IMG/VR virus record: IMGVR_UViG_3300047462_000044
Location: 1-40,459 of that record
Length of the DNA: 40,459 bases
DNA from: a virus
Direction: 5' to 3' (one strand)
Below, piece after piece: positions 5,669 to 13,162 of the stretch (positions are counted from its first letter, which is position 1; every line of letters starts with the position of its first letter). Made by a program: the position numbers and the translations under genes. Under the pieces are notes generated by a model. That model did no database searches. It was not told where the DNA came from and saw only the letters and a list, made by a program, of their open reading frames with translations.

Positions 5669-8260
5669 ATGTTCACATTCTTCTCAACAATGGAATCAAC
5701 GAAGCCAAGTGCAAGAGATTGGACTTGGATGGACTTCGTTAATGATGTCATGTCTGGGCACAAGATCGTGCCACCAGAAACGAAGCCTTATTGCTGGCAC
5801 TTCAATGCGTCAACTTACAAGAAAGGTGGAAGACGTGTTGGGTCTGATATCGAGACAGTCAATGCAATCATTCTAGACTTTGATGACTACGTAGAGTGGC
5901 AGACAACGATTGCTGCTTTCGCTGCGTTCAGGAAGCTTGAGTTCGTCGCATACACTTCGTTCAATCACCAGCGCTCAAAGGGAGAGTCAGACAGAGCACG
6001 TGATAAGTTTCGAATTGTTTTCCCATTTAAAACATCGTGTACCGTTAAAGAGTATCAAGAGATCAGTGATTACCTACTGACAGAATTCGCACCAAAGGCA
6101 GATCGTTGTTTAGGTAATCCAAATCAGATATTCACCTACGTTTACTGTGCGGAAGAGAATGCAGAGCAGGCAAACCTCTTCTACAACGAAGGAGAGTGGT
6201 TAGACTGGAGAACATTACCACGAACAGAAGCACAACCAGCATATGTTCCTGGCGTCTCTTTTAGTACACCATCAAAGGCAGATCATTACCTACCTGCGGA
6301 TCATATCTTTCAGTTAGGCAAAGGATTAATTCGGTTCGGGGATGTTAAAAGCAGAATTGGAAGAGTCTATTGCCCTCACCATCCAGATAAATCTCCTGGA
6401 TCGTTTCTCAATAAGACAAAGAACACGATCTATCACCATTGTTCAAAATGCGGGACAACGAAGATAGCGTATGAGGAACCAAAGCCAGAAGACGTAATTG
6501 AGGCGGCTGCAACAAGATCAGCTCCGCCAGTTCCAATGTCATCATCTCAAGTAGCAGCAATACAGAAAGAGATACTTGGAATTAGCGAAGATGATCCTGT
6601 AGAGCCATTCTCAAGAGAGCGTCGAGTTAAGTTGATTGAAAGACGCTGCATGACTGGCCTTCACGAAATAATGCTCCTCCAAGCATTCGAAGGGTTTGGA
6701 AAAAGCTATTACGCTGTATTGGAAGCTCGTCGTGGAAACAAAGTACTGTTCGCAAGCTCTTCTAATGAACAAGCTGCAGAACAGGCAAGCAGTTTCGAGA
6801 AGTTGGGGCTTCGTGTCCAATTGATACCTGGACGTGAATACCTTCTTCGAACTCTATACAAGGTGGAAGTTCAAAAGTCAGAAGAAACACATCCTTGGGA
6901 TTTAGAGCGGTTAAGTGAGTCTAAAACAAAAAAGTGGATTATGACGCACTTAAAGAAAACGGTAGAAGAAGCAGAGAAGATCTGGCTTCATTGCACACCA
7001 CCACAGGCAGACTTTGTAAATTACGATATTGTCTGTACAACGATTGCACGAACACAAAGCTTTGGAAAGATTCAAAGGGCACGTGCATCGTTAATGTTGG
7101 GGCGTGGTGTTTATCTCAAAGATGAAGAGAGGCACTTACCAAAAGATTGCATTGTGTTCTTCGATGATCCAGAGAAAACATACTTCACAAAATACGCACC
7201 ATATGATGAGAAGTACATTAAGCGCCAACAAGAGAAGAAGCGTAAGAAGATTGCAAAGAGTGAAGATGGTCAGTCCGAACTTGAACAACTCCAAGAAATC
7301 CCAACCACTAATAAGGCACGGTTAGTTATTGATGGAGTGTCAGTTAAAGAAACGACGATCAATGGAACACATTACTTCATTCGTCCAGATTCGTTAAAAT
7401 TGGGATATGGTCTCTTTGATGCACGATTAGTCTTCACAACAACAGAGCTGATAACAACATATCTGATTAAGGATATGTACCCAAAGATTTATCACCCAAA
7501 GTTAATGCCAGATCAAAAGATGTTGGCAGGTGAGATTACGATGATTAAATCTAATCTCGCCGGCGCAAAGAGAGATGCATTCCTACGACCAATTCTTGCA
7601 CGATTAAAAAAGGAAGGGTTTGAGTGTGAGTTGATTGCGGATGGGATAGGTGCGAAATACAACCTACTTAATTCCAAAGGGCAGAATCAGCTTGCGGAAT
7701 CAACAACTGTAATCAAGTTATCAGAACCACATTTTGAAGAGGTTAAGAAATACATTGATGAGCTAAACTGGGATCCAAGTGATGCATACCAGATGAAGTT
7801 AGCGTTGGCTCTTGATAAGTTGCAGCAGGCGATTGGTAGGAATAGTGGATATCGTTGGTCAGATCGTGAAGGGAAGCAGAGAAAGTGTTGCTATGTCGTG
7901 TGCGAACCACGACTACACGATGACCTTTTGAAAGCGATGAGATACCACGTGGAGACAATCGTATTACAGCCGTCCAAAGAGGTAGGTAGTAAGAAGGACT
8001 ATCAGAACTTAAGGGACGGTCTGTGTTGGTTTATAGCTCACCTGGACCGCTACCTGATGATGGAAGATACAAGTAAGAGGGGAGAGGGTAGAGATATGTT
8101 TTGGAGCGATATACAGACTTGCTTCGAAGAGACTCAGACGTTAAAGAGGGTGATATTCAAGAGGAGGTTGTTAGAAGCGATTAAGACCAAAATCGAAAAA
8201 ACCAAAGAGATCGCCCTATCAAATGCCCTCCAAAAACGTCTTCAGAAATTAGGGGAATGA
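5669..8260 (+). CDS. AEP primase, zinc ribbon and SF2 helicase fusion
   Basis: An 863-residue multidomain protein, most likely the replication initiator. Residues about 20-200 read as an archaeo-eukaryotic-type primase: hydrophobic strand plus DFDD near 70-74 (metal-binding), AYTSFNHQ and DKFRIVFPF near 112-120, then a TYVYC strand. Residues about 235-265 form a zinc ribbon (CPHH...HHCSKCG), as in primases. From about 330 there is an SF2 helicase: motif I AFEGFGKS (339-346, AxxGxGKS form), a DD pair in FFDDPE at 499-500 as motif II, and motif VI QAIGRNSGYR (720-729). Motif II has DDPE rather than DEAD. No separate polymerase, DnaB-type helicase or loader is visible, so host replisome use is likely. 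The ATG abuts the HNH stop; GGGGGAAG inside that gene can serve as its ribosome binding site. Confidence 0.8.
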   Translation: MFTFFSTMESTKPSARDWTWMDFVNDVMSGHKIVPPETKPYCWHFNASTYKKGGRRVGSDIETVNAIILDFDDYVEWQTTIAAFAAFRKLEFVAYTSFNHQRSKGESDRARDKFRIVFPFKTSCTVKEYQEISDYLLTEFAPKADRCLGNPNQIFTYVYCAEENAEQANLFYNEGEWLDWRTLPRTEAQPAYVPGVSFSTPSKADHYLPADHIFQLGKGLIRFGDVKSRIGRVYCPHHPDKSPGSFLNKTKNTIYHHCSKCGTTKIAYEEPKPEDVIEAAATRSAPPVPMSSSQVAAIQKEILGISEDDPVEPFSRERRVKLIERRCMTGLHEIMLLQAFEGFGKSYYAVLEARRGNKVLFASSSNEQAAEQASSFEKLGLRVQLIPGREYLLRTLYKVEVQKSEETHPWDLERLSESKTKKWIMTHLKKTVEEAEKIWLHCTPPQADFVNYDIVCTTIARTQSFGKIQRARASLMLGRGVYLKDEERHLPKDCIVFFDDPEKTYFTKYAPYDEKYIKRQQEKKRKKIAKSEDGQSELEQLQEIPTTNKARLVIDGVSVKETTINGTHYFIRPDSLKLGYGLFDARLVFTTTELITTYLIKDMYPKIYHPKLMPDQKMLAGEITMIKSNLAGAKRDAFLRPILARLKKEGFECELIADGIGAKYNLLNSKGQNQLAESTTVIKLSEPHFEEVKKYIDELNWDPSDAYQMKLALALDKLQQAIGRNSGYRWSDREGKQRKCCYVVCEPRLHDDLLKAMRYHVETIVLQPSKEVGSKKDYQNLRDGLCWFIAHLDRYLMMEDTSKRGEGRDMFWSDIQTCFEETQTLKRVIFKRRLLEAIKTKIEKTKEIALSNALQKRLQKLGE

Positions 8261-8466
8261 GTAAGATTTTTGTGTGATTTTGGCTCTGTTTACGAATTAG
8301 GTTATCTTTTCAGAACTCATTGATTTTACAGGGACAGATTTTCCAGTCCTTTTATTATATATAAAGAACGCGTGATTTGAATTTGATATGTACCTGCAAC
8401 GCTTCTTCGTTATCACCCTAATTGATTCCGTTGTCTCGCTCTCGATGGCTGGACGATGCTCGAGGA

Positions 8467-8796
8467 ATGAAACTAATTCAAATCTCAGCCTTCTACAAGA
8501 ACGATCACCCTAATGGAATCGGAATTACCCTAACAGAGGAATTTGGCGACCTCGACCAATTCCTCGAAATCATCCAAACCTCCTATAAGGCGATGTGGCA
8601 GGAGTCCGAACAGAACTCGGAACTACCCACGTTGATTTTAGAACTCCGTGGACAATTGATCTCCCTCGGTTTAAAGAAGGGTGATATTGGAATCCACGCT
8701 GGCTCAATCGTAATCGGTAATGTTTGGCTGTTGGAATCTCACGGACAGATGATTACGGATGAGTTCAACGGTCTCCAACTTGCCTATGTTGAGTAA
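8467..8796 (+). CDS. hypothetical protein (109 aa)
   Basis: An unrecognised, acidic alpha/beta protein (MKLIQISAFYKND..., EFGDLDQFLEIIQTSYKAMW, IHAGSIVIGNVWLLES). The ATG at 8467 is directly preceded by CGAGGA, which is closer than normal; TTG 8422 or 8431 are the alternatives in this frame, and a stop at 8419-8421 limits the extension. The 206 bases before it hold no gene; they are AT-rich and include TTTTATTATATATAAAG, which may carry a conventional promoter. The gene stands alone before a TATAAATA motif, and may be an accessory gene. Confidence 0.6.
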   Translation: MKLIQISAFYKNDHPNGIGITLTEEFGDLDQFLEIIQTSYKAMWQESEQNSELPTLILELRGQLISLGLKKGDIGIHAGSIVIGNVWLLESHGQMITDEFNGLQLAYVE

Positions 8797-8835
8797 TCGT
8801 TGTCTTTGACTTTGTTTGGTTAGATCGTGCTTCTG

Positions 8836-8843
8836 TATAAATA
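8836..8843 (+). promoter_or_regulatory. TATAAATA motif (exact T4 late consensus)
   Basis: TATAAATAG lies 34 bases before ATG 8877 and is followed by gatttagcccacaac and an AAGGAG ribosome binding site, nearly the same leader as at 2906-2944. It should drive the two-gene unit 8877-9415. Confidence 0.6.
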
Positions 8844-8876
8844 GATTTAGCCCACAACCAAACAAGGAGAGCGATT

Positions 8877-9014
8877 ATGAAGAAACTTATCTTCAAACTA
8901 ATTCAATGGTATATCAAGAGAGAAGCAGAATCTAAGCGTGAAGAAGATTACTGGCGCTATAAGGATGGTGAAGTAATTGATACGAATGCTGACCACTGGA
9001 AGAACAAGTCATGA
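8877..9014 (+). CDS. small hypothetical protein (45 aa)
   Basis: A 45-residue protein starting at ATG 8877 after AAGGAGAGCGATT. The first 14 residues are hydrophobic and basic (KKLIFKLIQWYIKR), possibly a membrane-associated amphipathic helix; the rest is highly charged (EAESKREEDYWRYKDG). It overlaps the exported protein gene by ATGA at 9011, so the two are coupled. It might help the exported protein, but this is only inferred from the arrangement. Confidence 0.6.
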   Translation: MKKLIFKLIQWYIKREAESKREEDYWRYKDGEVIDTNADHWKNKS

Positions 9015-9415
9015 AGAAGCTAACGTTAACCATTGCGCTACTTCTTTCAACACCAGTATTCGCAGCACCAGCAGTCCTTACAGACATTCCTGATTCCGAA
9101 GTTGGAACACAGCCAGCAGACACAGAGAGTTTTGCACACCAACTATATGATTCACGTCTCAAAGATTCAGATAGCGCAAAGTACAAAGTAGGTCAGCCTT
9201 TCAAGTGTTATCTGCGTGGTGCTCCTATCACCGGCGGCAAGATCAAAGAGTATGGTTGGTGTTTCGATGTTTCAATCAATTCTAAGAACAGCTTCGGTGC
9301 TTACACTGGATACCAAACAACTCACTTGATTGCTAAACAGCTTGAGACCGGTCAGTGGTCAGTTCATGAGTACAATCACAATATGTGGTTCAATGAACCT
9401 TGGTTGAAAGAGTAA
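9011..9415 (+). CDS. exported protein, candidate lysogenic-conversion gene
   Basis: A 134-residue protein with a clean Sec signal peptide (MKKLTLTIALLLSTPVFA, cleavage before AP). The mature part carries DSRLKDSDSAKYKVGQPFK, a Cys pair (FKCY...YGWCF) that may form a disulfide, and KNSFGAYTGYQT. This pattern matches small periplasmic proteins of unknown function that I recall from proteobacterial genomes. It is not a phage structural or lysis type. It follows a TATAAATA leader and is followed by its own terminator (9444-9465), so it forms a separate unit between replication and packaging genes, the usual setting of a moron. Superinfection exclusion or host envelope change is a guess. Confidence 0.75.
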   Translation: MKKLTLTIALLLSTPVFAAPAVLTDIPDSEVGTQPADTESFAHQLYDSRLKDSDSAKYKVGQPFKCYLRGAPITGGKIKEYGWCFDVSINSKNSFGAYTGYQTTHLIAKQLETGQWSVHEYNHNMWFNEPWLKE

Positions 9416-9443
9416 GCACCTACCACCTCTTCCGAATCTAACT

Positions 9444-9465
9444 ACCGGCTTTATGCCGGTTTTTT
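9444..9465 (+). terminator. intrinsic terminator
   Basis: ACCGGC (9444-9449) pairs with GCCGGT (9455-9460) around a 5-base loop, with a T6 tract. It ends the 8877-9415 unit. Confidence 0.85.
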
Positions 9466-10001
9466 AGTTTTATGTTTTTAGATTTCTGTTTCTATGACCC
9501 CAAATAAGGTGCGTTGTTTCCCAAAATTCCCCAAAAGACAACAGTTTTTTGAATTATTTTTCAATTATTTTCCGCCATTCAGCCCGCCAATAGGCGAATT
9601 TGCGAAATATTTTGAAATATTTTGACCTACAAAACCCTAATTTCTTCAACTGTTGCCAAAAACAATAGGGTGATAGTCGGATTTACAGTTCTTACACAGT
9701 TTTAAAAAGACAACATCTACTTTTTGAACTGTCTTGAACTGTATTTGCAGAAATCTCGCCGACTGTTTTCGTACTGCGTGGAAAATTTAAGTGCATTTTT
9801 CTGCAGTCAAATGTCTTGATCTGTTTATTCAGACTAAACATCACCTTAATTAATTCAAATCGTTCTCACTGCACTCCTACATTCCACACGATTAGACAAC
9901 AGTTTGTTCCTGATCGGGAAATTTCCATATGACCCTAATGTTTAATGTTGTCCTTTAGGTTCATGAAGACGATTGTGTCCCTAACAGTTAAGGAGACACA
10001 A
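9466..10001. other. non-coding control region / candidate origin
   Basis: No gene is visible in this stretch of more than 500 bases. It contains an AT-rich part (about 9545-9625) with the tandem 10-mer GAAATATTTT twice (9604-9613, 9614-9623) and two AATTATTTT copies. AGACAACAGTTT occurs at 9536-9547 and 9894-9905, with AGACAACA at 9708-9715. CTTGAACTGT and related AACTGT/ACAGTT words cluster at about 9685-9745. GCAGAAAT (9747-9754) and ATTTTTCTGC (9795-9804) recur in both att arms. Direct repeats beside an AT-rich segment fit a replication origin; scattered inverted words fit regulator sites. Neither is proven. No copy of the CATAAATA motif was seen here. Confidence 0.5.
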
Positions 10002-10187
10002 ATGATGAACACTGAACTGAAAGAGTTAATAACACTAATCAAGGCTAACAAGTCCAAGCCTGTCCAAAGTGTTGTCGACTCTTACTTCGGCTCAATCGTT
10101 TGGTCTGCCTTGAAAGATGAATACGAAAGCCTGACACCTGCTGAAAAGCAATCCTTGATAACCAAACTGACCAACGAGAGAAAGTAA
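10002..10187 (+). CDS. hypothetical protein (61 aa)
   Basis: A small acidic and helical protein starting at ATG 10002 after AAGGAGACACA; a second in-frame ATG at 10005 is equally possible, while the upstream starts at 9945 and 9963 lack a good site. Residues TELKELITLIKANK and SLTPAEKQSLITKLTNE look like two helices. Its stop overlaps the next start (TAATG at 10187). It is the first gene after the non-coding region. Function unknown. Confidence 0.65.
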   Translation: MMNTELKELITLIKANKSKPVQSVVDSYFGSIVWSALKDEYESLTPAEKQSLITKLTNERK

Positions 10188-10837
10188 TGAAAAGCAAAGG
10201 TAATAGGTTCGAACGTGGTTCGGGTGTTTACAAGTGCACCTGTTGTGGACGGAACACTCGTTCTACTGGTCGCGGTGATAACGAGAACGTTCAATTGTGT
10301 AGTGAGTGCTACGAACTTGCTGGTCACGATAACGAACTGACTGATACAGGAGAGACATCCAAAGAAACTGTTCGTGCCTATTTTGAAAAGCTGACATCTC
10401 ACGGTATTGACCCAACGATTCTGTTTCCTAACCTCCAAACCTACATTGAAACCAAAGAGAGTACTAACATGACGACTTCCACACTAACCAAAGAGACTAT
10501 CGACAAGATGAGCCGGAAGGACCTTCGCCTCACAGCAAAGGTGGCTGGTATCAAGTACGGCAAGCTTTCGGTTATGCAAATCCGAGAAGCCTTATTGAAT
10601 GCACCTGATGTTGTAACGGAGAAGCCGACGAAGAGTGCTAAGAAGAAGATTGCTACCAAGAAAGAAACCAAGGTTCGTAAGGAGCGTACTGGTACAAAGA
10701 TGGAAGCGGCGATGGAGATCATGCAGGAGAATGATGGTAAGTCTCGCAAAGAGATCATTGCTCTGTTCATGTCTAAAGCCAAGCTTACAAAGGCTGGTGC
10801 TGCTACCTACTACGCACTCTGCAAGAAGAAGATGTAA
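10187..10837 (+). CDS. zinc-ribbon, basic DNA-binding-type protein
   Basis: A 216-residue protein in three parts. Residues 17-41 form a zinc ribbon (C17-x2-C20 ... C38-x2-C41). Residues about 100-140 (LTKETIDKMSRKDLRLTAKVAG, then LSVMQIREALLN) resemble a SAP/LEM-like helical DNA-binding unit. After a Lys-rich linker, residues about 170-216 (AAMEIMQEN, SRKEIIALFMSKAKLT, GAATYYALCKKK) form a helical domain of a type I associate with small phage DNA-binding proteins. It lies directly before the packaging region, behind a terminator. A role in transcription control of late genes is attractive but unproven; no sigma-factor region is evident. Confidence 0.65.
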   Translation: MKSKGNRFERGSGVYKCTCCGRNTRSTGRGDNENVQLCSECYELAGHDNELTDTGETSKETVRAYFEKLTSHGIDPTILFPNLQTYIETKESTNMTTSTLTKETIDKMSRKDLRLTAKVAGIKYGKLSVMQIREALLNAPDVVTEKPTKSAKKKIATKKETKVRKERTGTKMEAAMEIMQENDGKSRKEIIALFMSKAKLTKAGAATYYALCKKKM

Positions 10838-10862
10838 CCAACACGGTACATAGTTGGTAGAG

Positions 10863-10890
10863 AAGCCCTCCACTGAGAGGGCTTTCTTTT
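10863..10890 (+). terminator. intrinsic terminator
   Basis: AAGCCCTC (10863-10870) pairs perfectly with GAGGGCTT (10877-10884) around a 6-base loop, followed by TCTTTT. It separates the 10002-10837 unit from the packaging genes. Confidence 0.9.
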
Positions 10891-11075
10891 GTCTATACCC
10901 ATAGTGCTGACAGTCAGTGTGCGCTGTAGCGACTATCCACTATGTTGTGATACTCGAGCACTGTTGACATCTATCGTGAGTATGTGAGCCAGGCGCCGTG
11001 AAACTAAAATAAATTTAAAATGTGTTGTGGTTTCTGTTTATAGCGTGAACCGTAAAAGGTGTTTGGACGACAACA
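10891..11075. other. inverted-repeat-rich gap, candidate cos/pac
   Basis: This gap lies directly upstream of the small terminase gene, where cos is found in HK97- and lambda-type phages. It holds CTGACAGTCAG (10907-10917, odd palindrome), CGCT-GT-AGCG (10922-10931) and an outer pair ATAGTG/CACTAT (10901-10906, 10938-10943) enclosing both, a three-way-junction layout. A GC-richer patch (about 10985-10999) is followed by an AT-rich run (11001-11022). I cannot place the cut positions. Confidence 0.4.
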
Positions 11076-11082
11076 CTAAATA
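11076..11082 (+). promoter_or_regulatory. CTAAATA variant motif
   Basis: ACTAAATAG is a one-base variant of the recurring motif, four bases before ATG 11087. It includes the same flanking AG as several other copies. GAGG just upstream of the ATG is too close to be a good ribosome binding site, so translation could be leaderless or depend on a longer transcript. Confidence 0.35.
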
Positions 11083-11086
11083 GAGG

Positions 11087-11773
11087 ATGAGCAAAAAACA
11101 AACGACGAATATTCCCACAGACTTCCCTGATGGCATTACTCCTAAAAATCTGAAACGTAAAAAAGGTCACGTAAAGACTGTTAAGGATCATGTTGGTGGA
11201 GGATACGCACGCATTCCCACAGATCCACTCTTGAGCAATGAAGAGTCCGGGGCTGTGATTGAGCGTGTTAATCAGTTATCAAAAGTAGTTGGTTTCCTTG
11301 CGACAAACGTTTCTGCACTGTCGGAACACTATGGCCAAATTCGCAGGAAGAAGCAATTTGATATGGGTGAAGTAACAGCACTCGCACGTAAGGGGTTAGG
11401 TAAGAACGCTATTGCAACGCTACTTGGCTTCTCTGCTAACCAATTCTCTCAACGTACTGACCTCGAGGAAGCATTCAACATTGGTCAAGCGGAACTCTCT
11501 GCAATGGTTGGCGACAGACAGATTGAACTGATGATGACAACAAAGGGACCGATCCTTCCAATCTTCTTGGGTAAGAACTATCTCGGTCAGAAAGATACAC
11601 CTGATACACAAGTCAATGTTCAGGTTAACGTTGGTGGAGACTTCAAATCAAAGCTGAAAGAGAAACTATTGCAGCCAAGTGCAACGGTCAATGTAGTTGG
11701 CGCAACGAATGCAACAGTAGAGAAGCCTATTGAAGCAGAATTTTCAGAAGTAAAACCAGGAACCAATGGATGA
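11087..11773 (+). CDS. terS: small terminase subunit
   Basis: A 228-residue protein placed directly before the large terminase and overlapping it by 8 bases, the standard position of the DNA-recognition subunit. Residues 96-125 (TALARKGLGKNAIATLLGFS and the following helix) form a helix-turn-helix with the 'Gly-Leu-Gly...IA..LG.S' look of small terminases, followed by a helical segment (EAFNIGQAELSAMVGDRQ) and GPILPIFLGKNYLGQKD, also typical. The first 55 residues are basic and probably flexible; the C-terminal 55 are low-complexity. It should bind the packaging site, perhaps the gap upstream, and hand DNA to the large subunit. Confidence 0.8.
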   Translation: MSKKQTTNIPTDFPDGITPKNLKRKKGHVKTVKDHVGGGYARIPTDPLLSNEESGAVIERVNQLSKVVGFLATNVSALSEHYGQIRRKKQFDMGEVTALARKGLGKNAIATLLGFSANQFSQRTDLEEAFNIGQAELSAMVGDRQIELMMTTKGPILPIFLGKNYLGQKDTPDTQVNVQVNVGGDFKSKLKEKLLQPSATVNVVGATNATVEKPIEAEFSEVKPGTNG

Positions 11774-13127
11774 TTCAGATTTTTCAATACTGGAACTAAC
11801 AAAAAGACGTTTCGGATATGAGGCAAATGCTATTGATGCTTACCTTGATACTCTTACACGTGATGAGTGCCTAACGCTTCTCTACGACTGGGAGTTCAAA
11901 GGACGTCCGAGCCAGCAATTACCTCCTGGTGATTGGTATACGTGGCTAATTCGTTCAGGTCGTGGTTGGGGAAAGACAGAAACAGGCTCTAACTGCTGCC
12001 ACATATGGGCTAAAGAAGACAAGGACGAGAGAATTCTACTCGTTGGAAAAGACTCTGACGAAATTAAAACCGCAATGATTGAAGGTCCGTCAGGAATCTT
12101 CGCGACTGCTCATCCAGACTTCACTCCTATGTGGGTTGATAAGAAACGTCTAATCCTAAGGTGGCCTAATGGGGCATTGGCGTTTGGTATTTCTGCCGAA
12201 GTCCCCGAAGACATCCGATCATTTAACGTAGGAAAGATTTGGTGGGACGAACCATTCAAATGTAAGCATCAAGAGGCAGTAGAAGAGCAGCTTGGGTTCG
12301 TTCTTCGTATTGGTAAGAAACCTCAACGTGTCCTTACTTCAACTCCACGTGCAACCAAGCTGTGTAAGAAGCTTACAAAGGACCCATCTACTGTTGTAAC
12401 AAATGGAGCAACATTTCAGAACTATGCATTGAGTGAAGTTGCTCTGCAAAAGATGAAAGATGCTTATGAAGGAACTCGTTTAGGTCAGCAAGAGCTCTAC
12501 GGTGAAGACATTGATGAGAATCCAAACGCACTATGGAAGTTTGTAGACATCGTAAGGAACCGCAAAGAGCCAACATACATTGACGATACTGGTATCGAAC
12601 ACTCTTTACTTGAAGAGATGGATAGGATTGTTGTGGCAATTGATCCACCTAAGACTGCTAACGAGAACAGTGATGAGTGTGGAATTGTTGTAGCAGGCAA
12701 GAAGGGGAATGATGGCTATGTGTTTGAAGATGCAAGCAAGATAGCAACACCTAAGCAATGGGCAACGTTGGCAATTGATCTATTCAAAAAATACAAGGCA
12801 GATCGAATCGTTGCGGAGGTTAATAATGGTGGCTTGATGGTTGAAGAGACACTTCGCAACGTCAATCCAAATATTCCGTACAAGCAAGTGACAGCAACGA
12901 GAGGTAAGGCAATTCGTGCAGAACCTATTGCAACTCTCTATGAACAAGGACGTATTCATCACGTAGGCATTCTTGGAAAGCTTGAAAACCAGTTAATTGA
13001 CTTCGACCCCTCGATGGTTTCAACAAAGAAGGCAGTAGATGACCGACTTGATGCGTGTGTTTGGGCGTTGACAGAACTGTTTGGTGAGGCAATTAAAGTC
13101 CCTCGCATTATTAATCTCAATGGATAA
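11766..13127 (+). CDS. terL: large terminase subunit
   Basis: A 453-residue DNA-packaging motor with ATPase and nuclease domains. Walker A is RSGRGWGKT (63-71), Walker B is KIWWDEP with Asp161-Glu162, and STPR near 190 is the coupling-type motif. The nuclease domain carries Asp293 (VAIDPPK), AEVNNGG near 348 and DDRLDACVWAL (425-435). The length matches HK97-like phage terminases. It works at the portal vertex and cuts concatemers. Its TAA stop (13125-13127) lies inside a GATAAATA motif that precedes the portal gene. Confidence 0.95.
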   Translation: MDDSDFSILELTKRRFGYEANAIDAYLDTLTRDECLTLLYDWEFKGRPSQQLPPGDWYTWLIRSGRGWGKTETGSNCCHIWAKEDKDERILLVGKDSDEIKTAMIEGPSGIFATAHPDFTPMWVDKKRLILRWPNGALAFGISAEVPEDIRSFNVGKIWWDEPFKCKHQEAVEEQLGFVLRIGKKPQRVLTSTPRATKLCKKLTKDPSTVVTNGATFQNYALSEVALQKMKDAYEGTRLGQQELYGEDIDENPNALWKFVDIVRNRKEPTYIDDTGIEHSLLEEMDRIVVAIDPPKTANENSDECGIVVAGKKGNDGYVFEDASKIATPKQWATLAIDLFKKYKADRIVAEVNNGGLMVEETLRNVNPNIPYKQVTATRGKAIRAEPIATLYEQGRIHHVGILGKLENQLIDFDPSMVSTKKAVDDRLDACVWALTELFGEAIKVPRIINLNG

Positions 13128-13130
13128 ATA
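13123..13130 (+). promoter_or_regulatory. GATAAATA motif (T4-late-like)
   Basis: The motif overlaps the terminase stop codon and lies 33 bases before the portal ATG at 13163. The portal leader has a weak AAGGA ribosome binding site. Confidence 0.5.
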
Positions 13131-13162
13131 ACCAAACACAACAAATTCACAAGGATTTTTCA

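Noticed and set aside
10200-10225. Possible tRNA T-loop (GGTTCGAAC)
   Set aside because: It is inside a coding frame and no cloverleaf can be built around it.
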